DNA of 64,000 nt from JABDGM01 sp046349975 (GTDB lineage: Bacteria; Planctomycetota; Planctomycetia; Pirellulales; Lacipirellulaceae). Position 1 is the stretch's first letter. Every line of letters starts with the position of its first letter. The notes under the pieces were generated by a model that searched no databases, was not told where the DNA came from, and was given only the letters and a program-made list of their open reading frames with translations. Shown one piece after another: positions 26,961 through 35,774 of the stretch. Location: NCBI GenBank assembly GCA_046349975.1, contig JAXMBH010000005.1:248001-312000 (forward strand), written 5' to 3'. The translations under genes and the position numbers were made by a program.

Positions 26961-27189
26961 GTGTCCGACTGTAGCGATTGGCCGTTGGCCACCGCATGTT
27001 TGGCTATGGTCAGCCGTACAGCCACATTATCGATGAAGTTGACTATGGAATCTATCGTTTTTGAGGTGCCCGCGCCTAGTAATCCGGGCCTATAAATTCT
27101 ACACAGCTGCAATTAAAATGCGTACACGCACTCAAAGAGCTTTTGAATCTGGAGCGAACCGCTTGCCGGCCCGTTAAACGCCTGCGTTC

Positions 27190-27927
27190 CTAGCGTAAAG
27201 TGCAAAGCCGGTGCCACGATGCCGGCAGCGGGGCCTCTATCGCCAATGACCGCTTTGTCACGGGATGCTCCACGACCAAACGGCGCGAGTGGAGCGCAAT
27301 CCCCGGCGAAAACGGCACCAGACTGCCGTATTTCCGGTCGCCGACGATCGGGTGGCCGGCGTGTGATAGCTGGATGCGTATTTGGTGCTTTCGGCCCGTG
27401 TGAAGGCTAACTTCGAGCAGGCTGAGCGGCCCGATTCTTCGCGAGAGAGAGGGGGATGCGGCATCCGGCCGAGGGTGCAGTTGAGATCTGGCTGCATTGT
27501 CCTCAGTGGCCACAACCTGGTAGCTCAGCTCGGCACGCTGAGAGTCGCGCCCCATTTCGTTCACAATATGCATCCGGCGGTGACGTTCGTCCTTACGGAC
27601 GTAATTGACAAGCTGACCATCGGCGGGTGACACGTGCCCACACACGAGCGCCCAATAGAGTTTTTCGACGTCCCGTTCGCGAAACTGCTCGCTCAGCCGA
27701 CCCGCGGCTTTCGATGTTCTCGCCAGCAGCACGACCCCCGTTACCGGCGCATCGAGTCGGCTGACGACCCCGAGGTAAACATTTCCCGGCTTGTGATACT
27801 TCCGGCGTATGTAGTCCTTGGCCACCGTGAGCAGCGAAGGTACGTCCTCGGCCACTCCCATCGTGGGCAATTGTGCGGGCTTATTCACGATAAGCAGATG
27901 GTTGTCTTCGTACAGAACGTCGAGCAC
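27190..27927 (-). CDS. RluA-family rRNA/tRNA pseudouridine synthase
   Basis: 245 residues. It has the RluA fold with the catalytic Asp59 in VVSRLDAPVTGVVL, the N-terminal YEDNHLLIVNKPAQLP strand and a later GRKHQIRIQLSHAGHPIVGD motif. The family isomerises uridine to pseudouridine in rRNA or tRNA. There is no N-terminal S4 domain, as in the shorter RluA-type members. It is divergent from maf across 159 bp, which holds no gene. The specific target base cannot be told from sequence. Confidence 0.9.
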   Translation of the reverse strand: MLDVLYEDNHLLIVNKPAQLPTMGVAEDVPSLLTVAKDYIRRKYHKPGNVYLGVVSRLDAPVTGVVLLARTSKAAGRLSEQFRERDVEKLYWALVCGHVSPADGQLVNYVRKDERHRRMHIVNEMGRDSQRAELSYQVVATEDNAARSQLHPRPDAASPSLSRRIGPLSLLEVSLHTGRKHQIRIQLSHAGHPIVGDRKYGSLVPFSPGIALHSRRLVVEHPVTKRSLAIEAPLPASWHRLCTLR

Positions 27928-28086
27928 GGTTCACGGAGCGCGGGGGTGCAATCGGAATACGGACTGACTGTAAACGAAGTCTGGGGATTTCGCACCGGGA
28001 AATGGCTAGACGGGGCCGGGGCGTCTCGGTCGCTGTACAATTGCGGTTCTTAATTCTCCCAAAAAATACGCGAGTTCTAGCCTAGC

Positions 28087-28731
28087 ATGCCCCAGCCTCC
28101 TGTCCCTAGCCACCAACTCTATCACATTATTCTCGCCAGCAATTCACCCCGGCGCCGCGAGCTGATGGCCGACGCGGGCTACCATTTCACAGTAATGCCG
28201 CCGAGCGAAGATGTTGAATGCGGCGTTTGCAGCGAATCGGGACCGGCCGGCTTAGTGGCCGAACTCGCCTATCGCAAGGCGAAAACCGTGTGGGAACAGC
28301 TTCAAAACAAGTCGCTGCCACCTGCTGCAAACCGGCTTAAGAGCATTATTCTCGGCGCCGATACCGTCGCCGAGTGCAATGGGTTCATTCTTGGAAAGCC
28401 TCGGGACGAATACGACGCGCGGGACATGCTCGAGCAGCTTAGCGGTCGGGAACACCGCGTACTGACGGGGGTTTGTTTGTTTGCTTTACAAGTCGATAAA
28501 CGGCCGGATATCCGCGTCGCGGTGACCAAGCTTCGCATGGACCAGCTGACTGGGCCGCAACTTGACGATTACATCGCAAGCGGGCAGTGGGAGGGCAAGG
28601 CCGGCGCTTTTGGCTACCAAGATCGCCTCGGCTGGGTGCACGTCGTTGAGGGCAGTGAGTCGAACGTTGTGGGTTTGCCAATGGAACTGGTGGCCGAAAT
28701 GCTTCGGAACGCCGGCGCGGTTAACAACTGA
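28087..28731 (+). CDS. maf: Maf-family nucleoside triphosphate pyrophosphatase
   Basis: 214 residues. Family marks are the N-terminal IILASNSPRRRELM loop, a central GADTV near residue 96 with GFILGKPRDEYDA following, and GKAGAFGYQD near 170. Maf proteins hydrolyse nucleoside triphosphates (dTTP/UTP or modified bases) to monophosphate and pyrophosphate, and so keep odd nucleotides out of DNA and RNA. The Gln in GYQD and the overall motif set fit the YhdE/YceF group; I cannot decide the substrate preference. Confidence 0.92.
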   Translation: MPQPPVPSHQLYHIILASNSPRRRELMADAGYHFTVMPPSEDVECGVCSESGPAGLVAELAYRKAKTVWEQLQNKSLPPAANRLKSIILGADTVAECNGFILGKPRDEYDARDMLEQLSGREHRVLTGVCLFALQVDKRPDIRVAVTKLRMDQLTGPQLDDYIASGQWEGKAGAFGYQDRLGWVHVVEGSESNVVGLPMELVAEMLRNAGAVNN

Positions 28732-28899
28732 CGCGATTTGGCCAACTGTTTCGACAAAACCTGTTTTGGGTTAAGTCTCCGCCGCGGCGAGTTGGCGTAT
28801 GAATTTGCTGACAGCAAAGCTAAAATTAGACGACAACGAACTCAAATCGTTCTCCCGCAACACCTGCCTTTCTAATTCCTCGCAGACTCACATTCCTTT

Positions 28900-29922
28900 A
28901 TGAAGCTCCGTGTCGGCGTAGTCGGTCTTGGCCAAGCTTGGGAAACACGGCATGCGCCGGCGCTGCGGGCGCTCGCTGACCGATTCGAAGTGCGTGCGTT
29001 CTGCGATCCGGTGGCCCACCGAGCAGCCGAAATTGCCCACCGTTGGCCGGCACGGACCTGCGACGGGTTTCGCTCGCTCGCGATGAGCAACGACGTGGAC
29101 GCGATGCTCTTGCTCTCGGCCCGTTGGTACGGCGCACTCCCAATCTTTGCCGCCTGCGACGCCGGAAAAGCGATTTATTGTTCCGCGGCTCTCGATCTCG
29201 AAACTCGCGAAGCTGATGAGGTCCGCCGGCGCGTTCGCGACGCCGGCGTCGCGTTCATGGCCGAGTTTCCCTGCCGATTAGCTCCGGCAACCTTGCGGCT
29301 GAAGGAATTGATGGCCACGCGGCTTGGTCTACCACGTCTGTTGTTCTGTAACCGGCGGTTCACTTCGCGACCGGAAAGTGAAAACCCGATCTTCACCGCC
29401 GATATGCGGCAACTCACTGAAATGGTCGACTGGTGTCGCGATATCGTAGGCATCGAAGCTTCAAGCGTGGTCGGCGCCAGCCATAGTTCCGCGCCGCGCG
29501 GCGCTGCGGAACGTCACGAAACGGGACCGAATGATTACCTGATCATGACCCTCGACTTTTCGCCGCCGGGCGAATTCGGCACGGGTCCGGTCGCGCAAAT
29601 CGCTTGCGGCAGCTACGTCGCCCCGCAGTGGCATGAGGCGGCTTCGTTCCGCCGGCCTGCCGATTTGCAAGTGGTCTGCCAGCGCGGCATCGCGTTCCTC
29701 GATTTACCCCACACGCTTACGTGGTTCGACGAGGCCGGGCAGCACTCCGAAATGCTCGACCATGACCGACCGGTCGGCGAGCAGCTGCTCTTGCACTTCC
29801 ACCGCCATGTGGGGAGTCTCGTTCAGAAGACTTCGAGCTTGGAAGACGCCTACCGGGCACTCGCCATCGTAAACCGTGCGCAAGAAAGTTACGCGCACGG
29901 TTGCCGGCTTGATCTCGAATGA
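28900..29922 (+). CDS. Gfo/Idh/MocA-like protein lacking the catalytic EKP motif
   Basis: 340 residues. The N-terminal Rossmann domain has a normal dinucleotide loop (VGVVGLGQAWETRHAPAL), and the C-terminal domain contains DWCRDIVG, matching the family's DWxRxxxG helix. However, where active members have CEKP after the fifth strand, this protein reads YCSAALDLET (residues 93-102), so the conserved Lys is absent. It may bind NAD(P) without ordinary dehydrogenase activity, or use different chemistry. The start at ATG 28900 puts the Rossmann strand at residue 3, as is typical. No partner genes suggest a substrate. Confidence 0.8.
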   Translation: MKLRVGVVGLGQAWETRHAPALRALADRFEVRAFCDPVAHRAAEIAHRWPARTCDGFRSLAMSNDVDAMLLLSARWYGALPIFAACDAGKAIYCSAALDLETREADEVRRRVRDAGVAFMAEFPCRLAPATLRLKELMATRLGLPRLLFCNRRFTSRPESENPIFTADMRQLTEMVDWCRDIVGIEASSVVGASHSSAPRGAAERHETGPNDYLIMTLDFSPPGEFGTGPVAQIACGSYVAPQWHEAASFRRPADLQVVCQRGIAFLDLPHTLTWFDEAGQHSEMLDHDRPVGEQLLLHFHRHVGSLVQKTSSLEDAYRALAIVNRAQESYAHGCRLDLE

Positions 29923-30131
29923 TTGGTTGCTGACGACAAACTCCGAGCGGTCGTAGAATCTGCCGGACGACGCTGCAAATAGTGCTTGTTTGCTTCGTGG
30001 TTCGGCATTCCGCAGCGCCCACTTTTGCCGCTAGAAGTGCCGGGTTAAACGCACTAAAATCCGGTTGCTAAGTTGGGTAAGTCGTCCGTCCTTCCACGCG
30101 CCCGCCGGCGCATTTCAGGCAGATTCTCAGC

Positions 30132-32201
30132 ATGTCTACGAGCGCTAAGTCGATTCAAGAAACCGCCATCAATACCATTCGCACGCTTGCCATGGATGCC
30201 GTCCAGGCCGCCAACTCCGGCCATCCCGGCACGCCGATGGCGCTGGCCCCCGTGGCGTATCAACTGTGGACGCAGCATTTGCGATATGACCCGGCCGGCC
30301 CGCTTTGGCCTAACCGCGACCGCTACGTACTTTCCTGCGGGCATGCTTCGATGCTGCTGTATTCGCTGATCCATCTCTCAGGCATTCGCGAGATGTCGGC
30401 GGACGGGCAGAAAGTGCTCGATGAACCGTCGCTCCCGCTCGATCAGATCAAGAATTTCCGCCAATGGGGTAGCCGTACCCCCGGCCATCCGGAAATCAAG
30501 CACACCAGTGGCGTGGAAACGACGACTGGCCCGCTCGGCCAAGGTTGCGGCAATAGTGTCGGAATGGCCATTGCCTCGCGGTGGCTGGCCGCCCGGTACA
30601 ACAAGCCGGGGTTCGAGCTGTTCAACTTCAACGTCTGGTGCCAATGCAGCGACGGCGACCTGATGGAAGGGGTGGCAAATGAGGCCGCCTCGATCGCCGG
30701 ACACCTCAAGCTGCCCAACCTGTGCTGGATTTACGACGACAACCACATCACGATCGAAGGCAAAACTGACTTGGCCTTCGATGAGGATGTAGCGACCCGC
30801 TTCAAAGGGCTGGGTTGGAACGTGCTCCACGTTGCCGACGCCAACGATTTGGCAGCACTGGACAAAGCTTATAACAGCTTCCTCTCCCATAATGGCAGCC
30901 CCACGCTGATCATCGTCAAGAGCGTGATCGGCTTCGGCGCGCCGACCAAGGCCGGTACAGCGAAGGCACACGGCGAACCGCTGGGCGATGAAGAAATCGC
31001 GAAGGCGAAAGAAGCCTATGGTTGGCCCACGGATGCTAAGTTCCTGGTGCCGCCGGACGTTCCAAAGCACTTCGACGATACGCTTGGCAAACGCGGGGCG
31101 AAGCTGCACAGCGACTGGCTGGCTCTCTTTAAGGCATACGAACAGAAATATCCTGACTTGGCTGCCGAACTGAAGCTGATGCAGCGGGCCGAGTTGCCAA
31201 AGGATTGGGACAAAGAACTAACGGTGTTCCCGGCGAATGCCAAGGGCGAGGCCAGCCGTGTATCGGGCGGCAAAGCGCTTAACGCAGTGGCCAAACACGT
31301 TCCCTGGTTGCTTGGCGGCTCTGCTGACCTGGCGCCTTCGACCAAGACACTTCTTACCTTCGACGAAGCTGGCGGCAGCCTCTCTGCGACAAATCCTGGT
31401 GGCCGCAATTTGCACTTCGGCATTCGCGAGCATGGAATGGCCGCCGCCGTAAACGGCATGGTGCTGTGCGGTTTGCGAGCGTACGGCGCAACCTTCTTCG
31501 TGTTCAGCGACTACTGTCGGCCTTCGCTGCGCCTCGCGGCCCTGATGAAGATTCCATCGATCATCGTGTTCACGCACGATTCGATCGGCGTCGGCGAGGA
31601 TGGCCCGACGCACGAACCCATTGAACAACTCGCCGCTTGCCGCGCCATTCCCCGGCTGATCGTGTTGCGGCCAGCCGATGCGAATGAAGTCTCAGAGGCG
31701 TGGCGCGTTGCCATGAAACAGACCGAACGGCCGATCGCGATGATCCTCACACGACAAGATTTGCCGACGCTCGATCGCTCGAAATACGCAGCGGCTTCCG
31801 GCCTCGCGCGCGGCGGCTATGTTCTGGCCGATGCCGGCGGCGGCGCACCGGATGTCATCATCCTGTCAACCGGCAGCGAAGTGCAGTTCGCGGTCGCAGC
31901 CCATCAAACGCTGGTCGGGGCGGGCATCCGGAGCCGGGTTGTGAGCCTGCCGTCGTTCGAACTGTTCAATGAACAGCCGACCGAGTACCGCAATGCAGTG
32001 CTGCCGCCCGATGTCACGAAACGGATCGCCATCGAGGCCGGCATCCGGCAATGTTGGGATCAATACCTCGGTGTCGATGGCGTCTTTATCGGACTCGACA
32101 CCTACGGCGCTTCCGCTCCGTATCAGGAGATTTATAAGCACCGCGGGATCACACCCGAGGCCGTCGTCACCGCGGCGAAAGAACTGTGCGGCAAGGCCTA
32201 G
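30132..32201 (+). CDS. tkt: Transketolase
   Basis: 689 residues, within the family norm. Transketolase moves two-carbon units between pentose and hexose phosphates with thiamine diphosphate. The N-terminal domain shows SGHPGTPMALAP with His31 and the cofactor motif CSDGDLMEG...DDNHI near residues 175-208. The pyrimidine-binding domain has FGIREHGMAA near 435 and FVFSDYCRPS; the C-terminal domain ends with a normal EAGIRQCWDQY region. It appears monocistronic. With phosphoketolase (11398) it covers the two thiamine-dependent C2 transfers of pentose phosphate metabolism. Confidence 0.96.
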   Translation: MSTSAKSIQETAINTIRTLAMDAVQAANSGHPGTPMALAPVAYQLWTQHLRYDPAGPLWPNRDRYVLSCGHASMLLYSLIHLSGIREMSADGQKVLDEPSLPLDQIKNFRQWGSRTPGHPEIKHTSGVETTTGPLGQGCGNSVGMAIASRWLAARYNKPGFELFNFNVWCQCSDGDLMEGVANEAASIAGHLKLPNLCWIYDDNHITIEGKTDLAFDEDVATRFKGLGWNVLHVADANDLAALDKAYNSFLSHNGSPTLIIVKSVIGFGAPTKAGTAKAHGEPLGDEEIAKAKEAYGWPTDAKFLVPPDVPKHFDDTLGKRGAKLHSDWLALFKAYEQKYPDLAAELKLMQRAELPKDWDKELTVFPANAKGEASRVSGGKALNAVAKHVPWLLGGSADLAPSTKTLLTFDEAGGSLSATNPGGRNLHFGIREHGMAAAVNGMVLCGLRAYGATFFVFSDYCRPSLRLAALMKIPSIIVFTHDSIGVGEDGPTHEPIEQLAACRAIPRLIVLRPADANEVSEAWRVAMKQTERPIAMILTRQDLPTLDRSKYAAASGLARGGYVLADAGGGAPDVIILSTGSEVQFAVAAHQTLVGAGIRSRVVSLPSFELFNEQPTEYRNAVLPPDVTKRIAIEAGIRQCWDQYLGVDGVFIGLDTYGASAPYQEIYKHRGITPEAVVTAAKELCGKA

Positions 32202-32437
32202 CCGCAGGTTTGACACGGATTGCACCGGTATCAAGGCGCGAATGCCGCCCTTGTGCTCGCATGGGTGTTCGGCCGCTGGCGTATTCCCACATAGCGGCGG
32301 AATCCGTGCAACTAGCGGTTATAAACGTCGGAACTGGCGGCAATTCCGCCCCGCTTCGACCTCTAGTTTCTTGCCGGTACCCAATGCGCGGCCGATAATG
32401 GAAAGTACGGCGTTTTCCACCTTACCACTCCTTGGCG

Positions 32438-34306
32438 ATGTGCACGATGCAAGGCCTCCGCGTTTTTCGCTGCGCTGTTTCTGTTGTTGCGCTTCTCGTT
32501 GGCCGTGAAATTGCCGCTCAGGACATTCTCGCCCAAATCCCCGCCGACGCGCTCGGTTATGTGACCGTCCACAATCTTCGCTCATTCGACGCGAAGGTCG
32601 AAAAGCTCTCGGCAGTGGCCCAGTACAATTTGCCGCGGCCCCTCGTGTTTTTGAACCAAGCGACCGGAATCAGCGCTGGCTTGAAGTTAGATGGCGATGC
32701 CACGCTCGTTTTGCTGGGCGACCCCGCCAACGGCGGCGGACAAATCGAGTTCTGCATTTGGCTGCCGGTCGTCGATTACGATGCATTCATCAATTCGCTG
32801 CATGCGAACTCAATGGGCGATCTCGCCGCGGTCGCGATCGCCGGCGAAGACCTGTTGGTCGCCCGGCACGGCGATTGGGCGCTGATCATGGATCCCGATC
32901 AGCGCGAACGTCTTAAGGAGTTGGCCGCCGCAGCGCCAACTCCGACGCCCGCCGCCGTGCCTTCTTGGAAAGATTGGATCCAGTCGAATGATGTGACTGC
33001 CGTGGCACTGGCTCCGGGAGTCCATCAACTCCTCGGCCTGATCAGCGACCAAGATGAATCACGCGACGACGACGCACCATTTAGCGCGATTAATTCCGAT
33101 AATCAACCTAACTTCGCGGCGGTCACACCCAGCCGCGGTGCGACGGATATCCTCTCGGTTATTCATGCAGAAGCTCGCCAATGGGCAGCAGCCGCTCCCG
33201 ACTTGGTTCAATTGCTGCAGCAAGCACCGGCCATCGGCGTCGGCTTGCGACTTGACGAAAACGGCAATGCGATCGCCAGTGCGCGCTTGTCGCTTGAGAA
33301 GCTCGAGGTCAATGCGCTGCGTAATGACAACTCCGCGGCGGGCGAACTTCCCGCGTCGGTTTATCCTGGCGGTGGCTTCGCCGTCCATGCAGCCGGTCAC
33401 TTACCGCCAGCGCTCTTGACCACGCTCGCGTCCGCGTACGTCCGTCGCACCGCCGCCGATATGCAGACGCAAGAACACACGGTGCTCAATGAACCGGCGC
33501 TCAAGGAACTCGAGTCAGCCGTCGAAAAGGCCGCGAAAACGGTGCAAGGCGTAGAACTCGTAAGCCAGCCCGGCGCCGATCCCCAGCCGGTGTACACAAA
33601 TAACTTCGTGGTGGTACGCGTGGCCGCAGCAGGGGCATTCCTAGACCAGGCCCGCGAAGTGGTGCGGCTGTGGAACAAGGCGAACCGCGAAGCCCAAGGA
33701 GAAACCAAGCTGCTGTTCGATTCCGAGGATTCCAAGATTGGCGATCGCGCGGCGATTCAGTATTCGCTCGATGTGGCCTCGCTCGAGGGCGGACCAGCGT
33801 TACCGGAAGTGCGACAAGCGATGGAAAAGATGTTTGGGGCGGGCGGCAAACTGCGAGCTTGGGTGGTTAACGTTGACGATCACACCGTACTGCTGGGTGC
33901 CGGCGTGCCAGAGCAAATTACTGCGGCTGTGAAAACGCTTGACGAAAAGAAAACAATCGACTGGCAGACGCCGGATATCGGCGAGGCCAACGCACTCTTG
34001 CCGGCGGAGGCTGATTGGCGACTCTTTATCGATGCACATCGTTATAGCCAGTGGCGGCAGCGCGAGGCCGTTGCCATGTCCGGGGCGCCCGTTATCGGCG
34101 GACCGTTGGTGCGGGCCTTTCCGCCGTCGCCGCCCATCGGGGCAGCCGGCGGTGTGCACGAGAATGAATTATTGCTGGAGGTCGCGGGCCCACTCGCGAC
34201 AATTAAAGCTGCAATGCCGTTGCTGGTGCGAAATCGGCCAGCGGTCGAGTTCCGGTCGCGCATCGTTGCACCAGTTCAACCACCGGTACCCAATATGCCC
34301 AAGTAA
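32438..34306 (+). CDS. Secreted protein of unknown function
   Basis: About 622 residues from ATG 32438; the frame also opens at a TTG at 32432 and an ATG at 32447. A signal peptide ends near GREIAAQ. The mature part starts ILAQIPADALGYVTVHNL, the opening seen in many planctomycete secreted proteins of unknown role with several repeats of a beta-alpha fold (GDATLVLLGDP; GDWALIMDPDQRERLKEL). A DUF3352-like assignment is possible but I cannot confirm it. The C-terminus carries a short proline-rich tail. It converges on the amidohydrolase gene; the 68-bp gap has no evident terminator. Confidence 0.6.
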   Translation: MCTMQGLRVFRCAVSVVALLVGREIAAQDILAQIPADALGYVTVHNLRSFDAKVEKLSAVAQYNLPRPLVFLNQATGISAGLKLDGDATLVLLGDPANGGGQIEFCIWLPVVDYDAFINSLHANSMGDLAAVAIAGEDLLVARHGDWALIMDPDQRERLKELAAAAPTPTPAAVPSWKDWIQSNDVTAVALAPGVHQLLGLISDQDESRDDDAPFSAINSDNQPNFAAVTPSRGATDILSVIHAEARQWAAAAPDLVQLLQQAPAIGVGLRLDENGNAIASARLSLEKLEVNALRNDNSAAGELPASVYPGGGFAVHAAGHLPPALLTTLASAYVRRTAADMQTQEHTVLNEPALKELESAVEKAAKTVQGVELVSQPGADPQPVYTNNFVVVRVAAAGAFLDQAREVVRLWNKANREAQGETKLLFDSEDSKIGDRAAIQYSLDVASLEGGPALPEVRQAMEKMFGAGGKLRAWVVNVDDHTVLLGAGVPEQITAAVKTLDEKKTIDWQTPDIGEANALLPAEADWRLFIDAHRYSQWRQREAVAMSGAPVIGGPLVRAFPPSPPIGAAGGVHENELLLEVAGPLATIKAAMPLLVRNRPAVEFRSRIVAPVQPPVPNMPK

Positions 34307-34374
34307 TGTGACAGGGACCATCGATCTTCCACCAGCGAGCATTGCGTGAGGTATTCGGCTGCCGCGCGCGTAGC

Positions 34375-35634
34375 TCACTCCCTTTCAGCGCCTGAGCGCT
34401 GCGGCTGGCCGTTGAGCCATACGTTTTCGACGCGTGCGTCGCTCGCAAAGATATGCCCCAGTGCGTCCGCCGGGGTCGCAGCGCGACTTTCCGGTAAAGC
34501 AATTGTTACAAGATTCGCCAGCTTGCCGGGTGCTAGGCTGCCCACCTCTGCCGCTCGGCCCAGCGCTTCAGCGCCGTCGATCGTCCCCATCGACAGAATC
34601 AAATATGGGTCGAGCGTTGGATTTTGTCTCGAAATGAACTGCAGTTCGGCCAGCACGCTGAGATCCGGATTCGAAGCGCGGCTGTCCGTGCCCACGGCTA
34701 CGCGCACACCAGCGGCAAGCGCCTGTGCGAGCGGATAGGGCTCATGCTGAAAGAACCTGTGCGTTCGCGGGCAATACACCAGCGACATATTCACTCGCCG
34801 CTCGGCGAGAAATTTCAGTTCTGCCGCATCGAGGTAATTGCCATGAATCGCGAGCGCTCGCGGCGCCTCGGCGAGTGCCCGCAAGTAATCGAGTGGCCTG
34901 CTCCCACGTGTTATCGCCGCTGCGTCCCACATGCTTCGTTCATCAAGCAGCTCCTGGAACGGCCCGGTCCCGTGTTCGAGCAGCTGCCGTTCTTCCCGAC
35001 TCTCGGCAATGTGCATGGCCACCGGCAACCGTTGGTGCTGTGCGAGCGCGATCAGTTTGGCAAGCAACTCCGGCGAAACGGTGTAGGGGGCATGCGGGCT
35101 GATCCCAAGACGAATGTCGGTCTGTGCTCGCTGGACTCGCCCGCTAGCGGAGAGTTGCGACGACAAACGTGCTGCTAACGCGCCGAATGCCGATTCCGCG
35201 CGTGCCCTGGAAAAGGCGATCACTTCCAGGAACCGCGTCAGATCGAGCTGCGTCGATGGCGGCGCCTGCCCCGCCACCGAACTGATGTCGCCCACGCTGG
35301 TCACGCCCGCTGCGAGAGACTCTCGCAGTCCGCTTTCAATCGCAGTATCCACCGTGTAGTCTCGTCGGCCGCGTTCGGAAATCACCAAGCGGACCCAGTC
35401 GACCAGCAGCATTCCGGGCTGACCAAGCGGTTGCCGCAGATTGCTAAGCTCAAGATGCGTATGCGCATTTATGAGGCCGGGCAGTAACGCAACTTCGCCC
35501 AGATCGACCGCGTTGTCACCGATGTCGCGGCCGCCGACGGCAAGGATTCGCTCACCTTGAAGCACGACGACGCCATCTTCGATCGGCGGCCGATCGACCG
35601 GGAAAACATAACGTGCGCGGAGGGAGTTCGGCAT
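34375..35634 (-). CDS. Amidohydrolase-family deaminase, candidate aminodeoxyfutalosine deaminase
   Basis: 419 residues from ATG 35634; the frame runs open to 35727 but the extra 31 residues do not look family-like. Metal-binding and catalytic motifs of the TRZ/ATZ/MtaD branch are clear: NAHTHLELSN near residue 60, ISPHAPYTVS, MHIAESREE, IHGNYLD and GTDSRASN. The family deaminates purine-type rings (S-adenosylhomocysteine, methylthioadenosine, guanine). HTHxExSN instead of the common MtaD THTHxxM pattern recalls the aminodeoxyfutalosine deaminase of the alternative menaquinone route, and mqnA/mqnC lie on the same strand 3.5 kb upstream. The enzyme class is firm; the substrate is inference. Confidence 0.85.
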   Translation of the reverse strand: MPNSLRARYVFPVDRPPIEDGVVVLQGERILAVGGRDIGDNAVDLGEVALLPGLINAHTHLELSNLRQPLGQPGMLLVDWVRLVISERGRRDYTVDTAIESGLRESLAAGVTSVGDISSVAGQAPPSTQLDLTRFLEVIAFSRARAESAFGALAARLSSQLSASGRVQRAQTDIRLGISPHAPYTVSPELLAKLIALAQHQRLPVAMHIAESREERQLLEHGTGPFQELLDERSMWDAAAITRGSRPLDYLRALAEAPRALAIHGNYLDAAELKFLAERRVNMSLVYCPRTHRFFQHEPYPLAQALAAGVRVAVGTDSRASNPDLSVLAELQFISRQNPTLDPYLILSMGTIDGAEALGRAAEVGSLAPGKLANLVTIALPESRAATPADALGHIFASDARVENVWLNGQPQRSGAERE

Positions 35635-35774
35635 GCGTCGATTGTAGCGTCCGAAGCAAAGCAACGGAGCGCGCTCGACCGAATCGTAGCGCAAACATAT
35701 CTGTCCATCCGTCGGATCGGCCGCCAAGTCGGCGGACAGGCAGGATTACCCCTTCGACGACAAGCGACCGACTC

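Noticed and set aside
32214..32308. Inverted 8-mer CACGGATT/AATCCGTG downstream of transketolase
   Set aside because: The arms are short and the loop is about 79 bases, so it is not distinguishable from chance.
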